A DNA stretch of 64,000 bases from assembly GCF_030704535.1 (NCBI RefSeq), contig NC_081815.1, forward strand, positions 945,001-1,009,000, written 5' to 3'. This document shows positions 1 to 13,149 of this stretch, one piece after another (the stretch's first letter is position 1; each line of letters starts with the position of its first letter). This DNA comes from Vitis vinifera. Lineage: Eukaryota > Streptophyta > Magnoliopsida > Vitales > Vitaceae. Under the pieces are notes generated by a model. The model was given only the letters and a program-made list of their open reading frames with translations. It was not told the DNA's origin and did no database searches. The translations under genes and the position numbers were made by a program.

Positions 1-453
1 TCCACCCAAACCCCTCTCTGCCATCTCGACTCCTTCCTTCACTTCCAAAACCTCATCCTCCTCCCCAACAGAATCAGAACCCAGAACCCGACCTTTCGCA
101 TTCCCCGAACCAGATTCACACCTCCCCTCAACCGAGCACACCTGATTCACTCCGGAACCACCCTTCCTTTTATGGCGCCCTCCGGACGCCGCGACTTCGC
201 CGGAACCCTCACTGCGACTCAATCTCGAAGCGATTCGACGACTCCGCCTGAGATTGGACGCAGAACCCGAAAGTGAACCGGAATCGGGCATATGGGCACC
301 CATATATGGCTCTTGGACAGAACAATGAGAATTGCGAGAAGGCGAAGAATTGGGAGTTGAGGGCTCATTGGGCTTGGAGGAAGTGGAATCATCCATGAAG
401 CGTTTCTTTAGGGTTTCAACTGGGACTATTTCTCGAGACCTCAAAATCGTCAT
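1..453 (-). CDS. 5' part of an unrecognised gene, cut by the left edge
   Basis: The reverse strand is open for 151 codons from an ATG at 453-451 to the window edge. An in-frame TAG lies just upstream of that ATG, so this start is well supported; a second in-frame ATG follows 19 codons later (396). The protein begins MTILRSREIVPVETLKKRF and continues as a low-complexity stretch rich in Ser, Asn, Pro and Gly, with a basic patch (LRRSRRIASRLSR) near residue 70 and an acidic stretch (GEEDEVLEVKE) later. The basic patch could be a nuclear localisation signal, which is inference. Codon use and GC content are clearly higher than the AT-rich spacer beside it, as expected of real coding sequence. I do not recognise the family: the part seen looks like a disordered N-terminal tail, and the diagnostic domain must lie beyond the window. 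Confidence 0.7.
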   Translation of the reverse strand, partial: MTILRSREIVPVETLKKRFMDDSTSSKPNEPSTPNSSPSRNSHCSVQEPYMGAHMPDSGSLSGSASNLRRSRRIASRLSRSEGSGEVAASGGRHKRKGGSGVNQVCSVEGRCESGSGNAKGRVLGSDSVGEEDEVLEVKEGVEMAERGLGG

Positions 454-1670
454 CCACGGACCCTATTATGAGAATCGGCGATTAAAATACAATGGTTCCG
501 AAGGGGGTTCGTTTCGTTACTGAGAAATGCTTCCCTTGGAAGCCGAATTCTGCGGCTATTGAGTTTTTCCCGCCAATGTCCGTTAACGCCTAAGCTGCGG
601 TTTAAGTCGGCGACGTTCCTGAGAGTCTTTTTTCTTGTTTTGTTTTCTATATCACTGTATCCAAACACCCCTCCATTGTTTTTTATGGTTTTTTTAATAA
701 TGATTATGAGAATAAATTTTATTATTTAAGCTTTTAATTATTAAAATTTCCAAAAATAAAGTGATTAAATTTTTTCAAAACGAAATCTACGGAATAAGTT
801 GTTTTTTATTTCTCCAAAAATAAAAAATATTCTTATATATATATAAAAAAAACATAGACTTATCTTCTATCTTTAAAAATTATTTCTAAAGTTTTTAAAT
901 TTTATAGTTGTAAAATCCTTTCAATATCTTAATTTTTTAAAACATTTTTATAGCATAATTGTCTCTTCTATTTTAAATGATGGTGTACTTCTACCAAAAA
1001 TAACAATAATAATTTGTTATGATAATTGACATATTATTTTAATTTAATGGTGATTAATTAAGTTTATTTGTATTTATTTATTATTATTGTAAAATGGTGA
1101 AAAAAAAAGGTTCTATCTATCTATCATTATTATTATTATTTATACAAACATCTTGAGGTCAATTCATAAGGTGATAGCTAGAATTTATTTTGACCAAATT
1201 CACAAATTTCTAAAAGTTACCCATTGAAAAATGGGCCTAGTTTTCAAATAATCAATTGGGCCTGAGTGATGTGATTCAAATTCTTTAGGATCCAATCTAA
1301 GCCCAACCCAAATAGTGCCATGGGCACTGGACCACTGGTCACATTGAGCCAAGGTGATGTACCCTAATCCTAAGGGCAGTCTAAGAATAAAAGTACAAGG
1401 GCAATAATACAGATACCCCACTTTACATTATATCACCACCACACTATATTTGATGGTTGGTCATGGCTGATGCCTATACAGTATATAGGTGGGCAGACAG
1501 TTGCATTTATGTCCGTCCAAGTTGATTTAGGCTCAGACCATAACTCAGCACATTATGTGGATGGTTAGGGTTGTGTCCCACACTGTCAAGACTTTTGTGG
1601 GTTTTTGAGTTTCTAGCCCGTTAAATCTTTTGAAGGCTAGACACCTACCCAAAGCGCCTACAAAATGCCC
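454..1670. other. AT-rich spacer upstream of the left-edge gene
   Basis: The first 200 bases are probably promoter and 5'UTR of the minus-strand gene. The rest is AT-rich with mononucleotide runs and short (AT)n and (ATT)n stretches near 833-845 and 1121-1140. Two TGGGCC-type motifs occur near 1233 and 1257. I see no convincing coding sequence; the short open frames between 1200 and 1730 have no recognisable similarity. Confidence 0.5.
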
Positions 1671-2270
1671 AGTTTGTAGCCTCAAATCTTGTTGATATGG
1701 CTGTGGGTTATTGAATAGAAAAGCTACCGACACTGTGGATTATAATTTTATACCATAAATATATAATTTATATATTATTAAAATTTTTAAAAATTAAAAC
1801 ATATTTCATCATTTTATTAAATTATTAATATTTTTAATTTTATTAAATATATAAATTTTAATTATTAAGATAAATTATAAATATTTATATTCTTAGAAGC
1901 ATAGCTTAGAGATTCACTTTTGATTTTGTATACCAAAGAGCTAAGTCAATAATTGTGATTTCGACAGTCCAGTTTGTAGCCTCAAATCTTGTTGATATGG
2001 CTGTGGGTTATTGAATAGAAAAGCTACCGACACTGTGGATTATAATTTTATACCATAAATATATAATTTATATATTATTAAAATTTTTAAAAATTAAAAC
2101 ATATTTCATCATTTTATTAAATTATTAATATTTTTAATTTTATTAAATATATAAATTTTAATTATTAAGATAAATTATAAATATTTATATTCTTAGAAGC
2201 ATAGCTTAGAGATTCACTTTTGATTTTGTATACCAAAGAGCTAAGTCAATAATTGTGATTTCGACAGTCC
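1671..2270. repeat. Perfect 300-bp tandem duplication (two copies)
   Basis: Bases 1671-1970 and 1971-2270 read identically along their full length, starting at agtttgtagcctcaaatctt and ending tttcgacagtcc. Flanking bases differ, so the unit is exactly duplicated once, head to tail. Each copy has a moderately GC-balanced first third and a very AT-rich core with no open frame of note. The lack of any difference means a very recent duplication or an assembly artefact. Confidence 0.97.
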
Positions 2271-4130
2271 AATCAATCCAATCGAGGATCGATCCGAAAC
2301 AATACACTTTTCATGTATGAATGGAGAAGTAGATTTTTAAAACAGAAAAATTAAAGACGTGTTTGCTTCCCAAAACTTTGACTGAAGAAAAGGCCAGAAA
2401 GGTCACGAGCCAGCACACATGACCCAACAGCCACCGCCTGTGGGAATTGACAGGCTGGGAAGCTTTGGCATACACCAATGACACAGAAGAGGCTATCAAT
2501 AATCATGCATTCATGCCTTTATAAAAGTAGAAGCTTCCTTGGTGCTTACCTCAACTTGTCTACTGCAAAGCAGCTTTCATTTTTTGTATTCTACTCTCCT
2601 CCCATCTCCACCGGACCACCACATCGTACCCATCTCAATAATTATTGACAATCCTTAAATAAATCACGTAATCAACTATTCATCATGTTCGACAGGGTCG
2701 CAACATTTTTTGAATTAGGGTATGAAAAATTTGAGCTATTTTAGAATGATTCTCGGAGGGTTAGAGTTACTTTCTACTTGAAAATGTTTTCTTATAAAAA
2801 TTGAGTTGTTGTTTGAAAATTATCTTTGAAAACACTTCTCTGTTTTTTAAGGATAAAAAACATTTTTTTTTTTAATTTAAAAACAAATTTTTAAGAATTT
2901 TAGAAGTCTTTTTTCTAATCCTATCTTTGATAATAATTAAAAGCACGAAAAATATATTTAAAATTTTTGTATTGCACATTAATTTTATGTTTGACAATTA
3001 TTTTTAATAACACAGAGCTATTTTTAATAATAATTTTCAATGATTATGGGTTTGTTTGATAATTGTTTTTTAGAATAATTTTAAATTGTTTATAATAAAA
3101 ATATATAAGAAAAACACATTTAATAATCAAAAATTATTTTTTGTTTTTTATTTTTAAAAATATAAAACACTATATTTTTAAATAACTGTTTTCATATATT
3201 TTCTATTGATTGTTTTAAAAATTAATTACATAAACATGAAAAATAATTAAAAACAAAAAATTAGACATAAAATTTATTTCTAAAATACACATATTAAAAA
3301 TATTTCAGGTTTTTAAATAGATTTATAGTCTATAAAACATCATAAAATATATTTTTTATATTTAAAAAAATTATTTAAAAAAAATAATTATCAAACAACT
3401 CTTATATTTTCAAATAGATCCTAAGAATTACCTTAGAAAATTTTTGAACTGATATTTAGTAATTACAAATTCTAGAATTTATTATATTTTTATAATATGA
3501 TATATTAAAAAAATATTATCCAAAATAAGTTTTTGGATCATACAAAACATTTTCGATAAAATTGCCATGAAAAACCATAGATTAATAGTGCTTTTGAAAA
3601 AATTACTCTTCAAGGAAATCCTAAATCCAAATAATACATCTTATTTTAATATGACAAATATTAAATTGTAACTTTAATATTTGTTTTGTAAACTCTAAGA
3701 ATATTCCGACAACCACCAATTGCGCATAAAAAAATCGTATAAAGTGAATCGCATGCACAATGGGTCGGTGCTCATAATTATTTTTCTGTTTTTTAATTTA
3801 AAAATAAAATAAAAAAATTCTCGGTTACCCACGGTGTCTTCGCCGCGTAGGATCTAGTCAAAAATGGGAAGTTACTGTACTGCCTCTTCTTCCTTAGAAA
3901 TTATTTTAAATCCACAAGGAATTTCTTAGCACGTGGGAATTTTTATCGGATGTTAAAAAGTGGGAAAATGGGAAAAATAGAGGGGTAGTTTTGGTATTTG
4001 AAAAAGTCAATGATGGTGGCGGCATTCATTCAACCATGGCTGTCACCCCTTTTGTGAAATCAATTTCATATTTAATAATATTCAATAAAAGTGATTAAAA
4101 AAAATGCAAAAAATAATAACAAGCAGTCTT

Positions 4131-4168
<38 letters not shown>

Positions 4169-4593
4169 TGTAAAATTTTATTTTTATTATAAAGAAAATT
4201 AATTAAATATTTTTTTTGGGTTTTCTTATTTGTGAAAAAATATTTTGGTTTATTAGGTTTTTGGCATAAATGAAATGAAAACAAATTCCTGATTTTGTTT
4301 TTGTGTAGGTGTGTTTGAAATATTCCTGATAGCATTTTCCTTAACCAAACAGGGACAGATCCTTGGGGGTTGAAGACGGTTGTGCCCTCAGCGTTAAAGA
4401 AAAACTGGGATTTTCTTTTTGTGAGGGAAAAAGGCCAGAGATAAAGGAGAAGGCTAATCATACAAAGAGGGAGAGGGAGAGAAGAGGTTGGCTGGTCGGC
4501 TGGTTGGGCAATGGCAATCTCATTGAATCGCCACATTCCCCCATAAAAATCTGGGATCACAATCGGATCTCATCGTAGTACTCTCTCCTTTTC
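2271..4593. other. AT-rich spacer and probable promoter/5'UTR of the O-FucT gene
   Basis: From 2700 to 3800 the sequence is strongly AT-rich with no coding signal. A G-box core CACGTG lies at 3930-3935. An uninterrupted run of 30 T residues occupies 4134-4163. From about 4370 the composition rises and probably represents the 5'UTR leading to the ATG at 4594. The minus-strand open frame over 4162-4560 is a shadow of this leader and has no family features. Confidence 0.45.
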
Positions 4594-7500
4594 ATGGGTT
4601 TTCACCACAACGCTTCTGATGGAGTCTCTCAGCGAGTCAATAGCCCACGCTTCTCAGGTCCAATGACTCGCCGAGCTCATTCGTTTAAACGCGGCAACAG
4701 CAGCGGGAACGCTCATAACAACGGTAGCAGCAAGGGGGGTGGTGGGTTCGATCCCCACTACGAGATTGATGTGCATCTCAACTCACCTAGATCGGAAATA
4801 TGTGGTAGCCCTGTTTCCGGTGATGGGTTTGATGTAGTTTTGGAAAGGAAGCAGACCCATCATGTGAACCAGAGAGTTCATGGGGGTGTTCTGAAGAATC
4901 AGCCCAAGAAGCATGTTGGATCTGCTGTTCTTGATTTGGGGTTGAGGGAGAGGAAGAAGTTGGGGCATTGGATGTTCTTTGTGTTTTGTGGGGTGTGCTT
5001 GTTTTTGGGTGTTCTGAAGATTTGTGCCACTGGGTGGTTTGGATCTGCCATTGATAGGATTGGGTCTCATCAGGTTGGTTACATGTTCTTCTCTATACTT
5101 TACTTCATTGTTTTATCATCACTTTTTCTATATCCAAATCAAAATGTGTTGTACTGGCAGGACAACTTGTGAGAGAAAAAGGTGATTTCTGACTTGAATG
5201 TTTATTTTGGATTCCGAATGCTGAATTTATATACGTATCCATGTGGAAATTTCAGTTTAGGAGTTAAGCTTCTTTGGGCTGTTCTTTTGTATCTTTTTTG
5301 AGTAACCAGAGAAGGCCTTTATCAAGGTTATCTTAATCCACTAGAGGGATTCTTTTTCCATTCAGAAAGAAGAGAAAAGCGTGCCATTTTGTGGGTACTT
5401 TTGAAAATGATAGGTTGTTTGGCTTTCTGTTTATGTGTGGGAAGCAAATTAGAACTTTGTATTGAAAATGGATGGATGCTTGCTTAGAATTCTATGTACT
5501 TTAATAAAGAATGAATCTCTGTTGCAATTGGGGCAAGATGAGGGAAAGTGGCCTAATGTATTTTGGTCATGTGTGACAATGACCTATACCTATCATTTTA
5601 CCTGTATGGAATGATGATTCTGTTAGAGTTGAGGACATGTAGAAAGGTCAAAAAAGCATAGATAGTGGTGGTGAGGAACAAATGATGACCAAGGATCCAA
5701 TGGAGAATATTATTCCAATAGAGGAAGAGGATTCAGGAAGCCAACCTCAAGTTCTAGGGACCAAGGCTTGTTGAATTGATCTCAATAGTTGCTCCGCAGT
5801 GGGAAACATGGGCAGCATGGGCTCCTAGGGTCTTTGGCAGTATTCATATGGTGATGTGCTGGAATACGAGTGTGAATTTGCTTTACACTATAAGCTTTTA
5901 GAAGTTGGAAATTGCATTTAGTGTTCCTCTTCAGCTAATAAGCTTAAAGATGGTTCAAGTGTGGACTTGATCAAATAAATAGAGATTAAAAAAAAAAAAT
6001 CTGTCCTAAAAGTCTAGAAATAGGCAGTTGTTTGCTCAATGTTAGATCTGTTTTCAGTGGACTAGGAAAGTTTAGTTACTTGTGGTTTGGGAAAGTGAAT
6101 ATCTCCTGCTGGAGATGAGCAACTGGCATGTTTGAGACCACGTACAAATATATATATATATATATTTTGAAATTTGGGTGAATGTTTTATAGTTAACATC
6201 TAACCTTATGATGCATATTGATCTATAACTTAAGGTGCTCTTTGCAGTTGTTGTCCATCAGCAGTTCTTGACAATTAAATCTTTTATCTGTGTGCATGTG
6301 TTTCCTTATGTGTTATTCTTCTCACCTTTATCTTCTGTCTTACTAAGCTATTCTGCATTTCTAATTAGGATTTTTCTGACCCCCTCAACACTCATCTAAA
6401 TGAAATGGATAAAAGCTCTCATGATTACGTATATAGGGAGGGAGGAAGTGATGTTGAAAGAACTCTGATGATGGTAGCATCAGGTGTGGTGAATAGGCAG
6501 AAAAGCATGGCTGAAGTAAGTATCGGATTCATATTGCAAAAACACATTGACTAATTTTGGGTCTCATAATGATATGTTTTTAATTTGTCACTCATGAAAT
6601 TTACTTCTTCAGAATTCAGATATCTGGTCCAAACCCAACAGTGAGAATTTCACCCAATGCGTTAACCAGCCAAGAATTCACAAAAGTAAGAAACCCATTC
6701 AACCAAACAATCTCTCTCTCTCTCTCTCTCTCTAACTGTAGACCAACCCTTTTCTTTTGCTTCTGTTGACAGAGCTGGATGCGAAGACAAATGGTTACAT
6801 TATCATTAATGCTAATGGTGGATTGAATCAGATGAGATTTGGGGTCTGTCTATTGTGTGTTTTGATAATTTTACTTGGATATTGTTTAAGTATTAATACC
6901 AACTATAGTCTGATTAATGAATAATTTTAGAGTGCAGATATGTGATATGGTTGCCATTGCAAAGGTCATGAAGGCAACACTGGTTCTTCCTTCACTTGAT
7001 CACACATCCTATTGGGCTGATGACAGGTTTTTTTCTGCACTCTTGGAATTGGCTTACCAATATTGTCTAAGAAAATTACTTCTTTTGTTCCCAGACATGA
7101 GACAACAATAGGCCATTATGATGAGTGGTAGATCTGATGTTTAGTTGAGAATTATATAATTTATGGTAGAGATAGACTCTCAGAGGATTCACTTGGTGAA
7201 GGAAAAATATACAACCGACAAGCTTTCCAAAAGCATAAGCTGACTTTCCAGGAAACCAAATTCACTAATCTGCTTCCAAATTTATTTTATTTTTTAAATC
7301 ATAAATACCATGTTGGATCTCCAATCACATTTTCTTTGGGACAAAATTTTAGTTCTTCTAAATGTGATGTACTGGATAACATCCCTACTGATGCTGGTAA
7401 TAACACCATTCCCCAGAGGAATCCTTTTGGACTTTGTATACCATACTCATTCCTTCAACAGAAGATGCCTTCCCTTTCGCAATGATTTAGTCCGAATGAA

Positions 7501-9847
7501 TTGATTCCTTTTTGCATTTTTTTTTTATTATTTTTTTTCCAGTGACTTTAAGGATCTGTTTGATTGGCAACACTTCATAAAGGCACTGAAAGATGATGTC
7601 CACATAGTTGAGACATTACCACCTGATTATGCTGGAATTGAACCTTTCACAAAGACACCAATATCATGGTCTAAGGTAATGACCAACTCATCAATCTTTC
7701 AAAATATGATGATATTTTGATTCTCCTTTGTGTACAGTTATTTTTATGGATACGAGCAACTTAACCAATTTGTAAAGGGCTGAATCTAAATTCTCATCCG
7801 CGAAGATTCCACTCATTCAGCAGTTTATTTTTAATTAGGATGTTTGATTTATTGAAACTTTGGATACACGTTCATGTACATTCTGTGTATGAGTGGCTGC
7901 ATTTCATTGTAATTCCAACACCGTATGCTATATCTCTCATCTCATTGTTATTTTTTCTAAGATTCAAACCCATTGATTGATTTCTATTCTTTTGCTCAGG
8001 TCAGTTACTACAAAACAGAGATCCTCCCACTCTTGAAGCAGTACAAGGTTATATATTTTACTCATACTGATTCCAGACTTGCCAACAATGGTATTCCAAG
8101 TTCCATACAGAAACTGAGATGTCGTGTAAATTACAAAGCCTTGAAATATTCATCCCTAATAGAAGAACTTGGAAACACCTTGGTTTCAAGAATGCGAGAG
8201 GGTGGAAACCCTTATATTGCTCTGCATTTGAGGCAAGTGACATACGTCTTACACAACTTTACTCATGTAGTTTTATCGATTTGATCCTTTTATCTTAGCT
8301 AAAAATTGTTGATTCAAGAGTTCTTTTAATCAAAGTTAGCGATTAATTCATGACAGGCTGATAAACATGACTGCCTTATATTTTCTGCAGATGACATTTT
8401 AAATCGATGTCTGCTCATTGAAAAACCAATGGCGGTTGATGTGGACTCACTTGCAGCCCTGACGACTTTCAAAAAAACCAATATTGATATTGCGAAAGTT
8501 TAATTAAACATGAAATAGCTTTTTGCATAAGCTAAAATAGAGTTTCTATAATAAGTAATATTTTCCTAGCTTCCTTGCTAAGTTTTTTCTAAACCCATAC
8601 TCTTTTAATAAATTAGCCTAATAGATGTAAAAACTTTTATTGAGTGTAAAAAGAAGCTTTTTTTTACTCCTCAAAACCAATCCAGGCAAGGCCTTTCATA
8701 ATCCATTTCCCCAGCTAAATGGAGTATTTATATTTGAAATTAATGTGCTATATTTGAATTTGTGTCATCCTCTCAGTGTGCTGTTTCAGATATATGAAAA
8801 AGGGATATTGTGGATCATTTTTCCCACCATGAGCTTTAGAATTTTAAAGACTGCCCAATTTTTAACTTCCATGATTTCTGAAGAAATGGTGCTCTTTCAA
8901 AATTGGTGCTTAGCTCCATTACCTATGATTGTTGCTCTTTATTCATAACGTATTCAATATAATCCAATCTCTACGCCTATCAATTGTACAAGCCCTTCAC
9001 TTTAGAATGTGTAAATATGTACTGACCTCATTATTTTTACTCTCTCAATAGGTATGAGAAGGATATGCTTTCATTCACAGGCTGCAGTCATAATTTGACA
9101 GCAGCAGAAGATGAGGAACTACGTACAATGCGATATGAGGTCAGTCATTGGAAAGAGAAAGAGATCAATGGTACCGAGAGAAGGTTGCTTGGTGGCTGTC
9201 CCTTGACCCCCAGGGAGACTTCCCTTTTGCTCAAAGGGCTGGGTTTCCCATCTAGCACCAGGATTTATTTGGTAGCTGGTGAGGCCTATGGTAAAGGAAG
9301 TATGCAATATCTAATGAATGACTTCCCCAACATCTTCTCCCATTCAACACTTTCCACTGAAGAAGAGTTGAGCCCTTTCAAGGATCATCAGAACAGACTG
9401 GCTGGACTGGACTATGTTGTTGCCCTTCAAAGCGACGTGTTTGTCTATACCTATGATGGAAATATGGCAAAGGCTGTTCAAGGTCACAGGCGATTTGAGA
9501 ACTTCAAGAAGACTATTAGCCCTGAAAAGTACTAATATCTTAACCCATCTCTTCTAAACTACATTAAACATGCCCAGTTCAATGGTTATGGTTTTTTCAC
9601 TCTATCCATTTGCAGTGCATGATCATTCTTATTTTGTTAATGCAGGATGAATTTTGTAAAACTTGTTGATGACCTTGATGAAGGAAAAATCACTTGGAAG
9701 AAATTCAGTTCCAAAGTGAAGAAGCTTCACAAAGACCGAGCTGGAGCACCATACCTACGAGAGCCTGGAGAGTTTCCAAAGCTGGAGGAAAGTTTCTATG
9801 CGAACCCACTTCCAGGATGTATATGCGAAACAACACCGCAAAAGTAG
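4594..9847 (+). CDS. O-fucosyltransferase family protein (GT106-like), nine exons
   Basis: Coding exons: 4594-5073, 6369-6515, 6613-6685, 6773-6843, 6938-7026, 7543-7675, 8000-8232, 9052-9528, 9646-9847; they join in frame to 634 aa. Residues about 1-120 are a polar cytosolic tail. Residues 125-147 ([19 protein letters not shown]) form one membrane anchor, giving a type II Golgi topology. The catalytic part starts at [21 protein letters not shown] and contains the family signatures [31 protein letters not shown] and [20 protein letters not shown]. Plant members include O-fucosyltransferases and rhamnogalacturonan-I rhamnosyltransferases, so donor and acceptor cannot be fixed from sequence. 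Intron 7 uses a GC donor (AG|GCAAGT at 8231-8238); reading through or choosing the nearby GT breaks the frame, while GC restores HLRYEKD. Intron 3 holds a (CT)n tract (6710-6733). Confidence 0.93.
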
Positions 9848-12800
9848 AGACCAACCCTAGAAAGTTTTGTGCTACTTCATCCCAATGTGAGGGTTTAGCT
9901 GCATGGATGGTAGTTCCTAGGGTTTGTTGCCATCTCTCAGGGCACATTCTTGTTGAGTGGCAATCTTGAGGTGCAGTGAGGCAGGAGAACATCAGGTTGT
10001 TGGTTTCAAAGTCCCCAAGAGGAGTGAAACTGATACAATGGAGTTGCCAAAAATGCAGCTTAACTTAAGGGTTGATGGAAGATAGATGGGGTTTGATCTG
10101 CTATATAGAAAGGATACAACAGAAGTTAAAGAAACATACCACTGAGTTTCTTCACTATGAAAAACAGGAAAAAGATACTGAGTTTTCTCCCTACTTAACT
10201 ACACTGTAAAGAGCCAGCAATGTAGAATATGATGGGGAAGGTTCATGTTTTGCAATTAGGCAGAGTTGAGCTACTAGCTGATTTGAATTTCTTCTGATAA
10301 TATAGAGGAGTATGATTCCAAAGAATAACAAGCTGCTTGAAATTGCTTTAATCATGAATAGATGTCATCGGGACATGGTTAATCTGTTTCCATTTTCTAG
10401 AAAGTTGAATTTGAAAAAGACAAAATGTGAAATTAATTCCACAAATGTGGTATTTTCAAAACATTTGAGAATAGTAAAATAAAAAATATCTTTTATGAAG
10501 TTGAAAATAACCAAGTGAATAACATTTAGTATGATATCCCACATGATAAGGGAAAAAGTTTGTGGATGTGGATGTATATATGTTCAAGTTTTTTTTTAAC
10601 TATATAGATATGTTTTAACTTTTAAAGTCTTGAGGTCCTGAGGTTTTAAGTAGATAATAATCACACAGTTGAAAGTTAGTTATTACAAATGGTATCAATC
10701 TTTCATCTATGGTGAGTAATAACTACATGGTTGAGAATCGATTATTATAAATGGAATGTGGAAGTTTGTTTGGCCATGCAATTTTATAGGACATGATGAG
10801 TGTGGGGAGTGGGGTGATTGTAATATTCATTATCATATCTATATGGGAAGTAATTGTGATATTCCACATCGAATAAGGGAAAAAGTTTTTGAAGTTATAG
10901 ATATGTGAACTTCTCTTTAGATTTTAAAATAGTGATACTTCTCTATGTAAATTTTAAAATAGTGAGGATCTTTGAGGGCAAAGTGAATAATATTTTCATA
11001 TTTGGGAACGAATCGTGATATCTAGTATTTTAAAAAACTATTAAGGTTCATCTCAAAGGGAATTATAACCTGGTAATCAAAACTTAAGCATCACCTTGTT
11101 AAGGCTTATAACCTTAAATCTACGGCTTGAGTTTTGGGTCATTCAAGTCTCATATATTTAAACAAATTTAATAGGTTTTGTACTTTTATGGAGTTTTGAT
11201 GTAGATTTTATAAGTTTTGTCTTGCGTTTAAAAGCAAAATTAATCTTTATAAAATAAGAGATGATAACTCAAAATAAACCTTAAAATGAAGGGGGAAAAG
11301 GGATTTGAGAAAAATAAATACATTTATTTTTTTATTTTTAAATATAAAAAATAGTGATAACTTATATACAAAAAGTAAAACCACTTACACAAAAAAATAT
11401 AAACTTACTTTATGTTCCTAAAAAATACTTTCAAAAGCTTTAAAATTTGAGACAGTAAACTTTTAAAAATTCTTGCTTTTCATATACACATTACTATCAT
11501 TTTTTGTTTCTAAAAAACAAAAACAAAAATTAGAAATTTATCTTTACATATAGTAAGTTTTCTTTGTAGTTAAATTGGTGAATAATCTCTATTTTATTAA
11601 TATAAATAAAAGAAAAATACCATTATGAATGAAAAAGAAAACTGAGTGGAAATTAATAATAGAACAATTAAATATGATTATATGATTAATTGGATACTAT
11701 ATTGATTCATTGAAGGATGTTACTAAGGATTTGAATGCTATGTTGAAAATTATTTAAAGAAAGTAAATTAAAAATTATTTAAAATAATAAATAATTAATT
11801 TTATGATTTTTTTTTTCTATTAGCATTTTCCTGATATTTTAGTAATTTTCCTTTCCGTTTATTTATTTATTTGTTTTGTCGAAATTAAGGATTATGTCTC
11901 CTTGTATTCGAATAAAACTCCTCAAAAGTGGAAACAACCTTCAATCTTAGAGTAAGAACATTGACAACATCAAATCACAATTCAAGGAGTCTTTATTTTT
12001 ACAACTATTTTTAAAAAATAAATAAAAAATATTCCAAATCAATCACATCCTAAATGCTTCAATACTTTTCTATCCAACTGTTTAAAAGGAAATTCGGATT
12101 TTCTTCTCTTACAGTCCTTACTCTCCCTTGTTTGGTTATCAAAAGAATATGTGAAAAAATTGATCGCCCAGAAACAAAACAGTTTTCAAATATAAGTCAT
12201 ATTTTCATAGGATTTCTTAAAATTAATTCTCAATTATTTTTTAGAATAAGATTTTGTAAATGAACCATCTATTTATATATAATATAAAAGTTTTTAATTT
12301 TTTTTCAATTATTTCTCAAAAAATTAATAAAAAATATAAAAAAACACTTTAAATTTATTCTAAAAAATATTGTCTTATACTTGTTCTTAAAAACTATTTT
12401 AAAGTAAGGATATTTGATAAGTTTTTTTAAAAAATAATTTTTTCATTTTGAACTTTTAAAAACAATTTATATAAAATTAATCACATTTAATTCAAGTTTT
12501 ATAAAAAATGAAAATAGTTTTATAATTATAAACAAATTAAAAAATAAGTAGTTTTTAGCAAAATATGAATAATAATATTGAAATAAAATTCATAAAAATA
12601 CTTACAATTTATGGGAAGATTGTATTTGAATATTTTTGTTGTCAATATTGAATCATAGATAAAAAAAAAGTTATATGTTTAATTTTATTTATATTTTATG
12701 GCTTATTAAAATTTCTCTGAGTTTTCTTTTTATTTTTAAAAATTAAAGAAAATAACTTCTACTTTGGTTTTAATTTCAAGTTAAAAAACATGTTTTACTT

Positions 12801-13149
12801 TCAAGGATAAAAAAAAGTAAAAAATACTTTATCCTTCTTTCAAAACATAACACTTTGTACCTAAATTTGTTGAAAGAACACCATATTATAGAATTGACAC
12901 CTTTGAAATAAAAAATTTCAAACAATTTTTAAATATGACAATAAGTAGGTTATCAAATAGGAATGTGAATAGTAGTTATGGAAATATGGAGTAATGTGGT
13001 AGCAAAGAATCATGAGACCAAATTAATATTGGGGGACAAATTCGTCTTTGTTTATGACAGTAAAGCAATAGAGGTTCAAATAACAAAAAAATTGTATGAA
13101 CAAACAGATGCTCACAAAAATGCGTCCAAAACATACAATTGGCATGGCA
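9848..13149. other. 3'UTR and AT-rich convergent spacer
   Basis: About 9848-10400 is probably the 3'UTR of the O-FucT gene. Between 10530 and 10950 two related blocks recur: tgatatcccacatgataagg and tgatattccacatcgaataa, each followed by gggaaaaagttt. They look like pieces of an old dispersed repeat of unclear class. From 11000 to 13100 the DNA is AT-rich without coding signal. The small open frames at 12054-12263 and 12978-13166 have no family features. Confidence 0.45.

Noticed and set aside
4162-4560. 132-codon minus-strand frame before the O-FucT gene
   Set aside because: It is low-complexity, overlaps a 30-T run and lies opposite the O-FucT leader.
10530-10950. Recurring 'gatat(c/t)ccacat ... 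gggaaaaagttt' blocks as a defined transposon
   Set aside because: They are related, but no termini, coding part or target duplication could be found.
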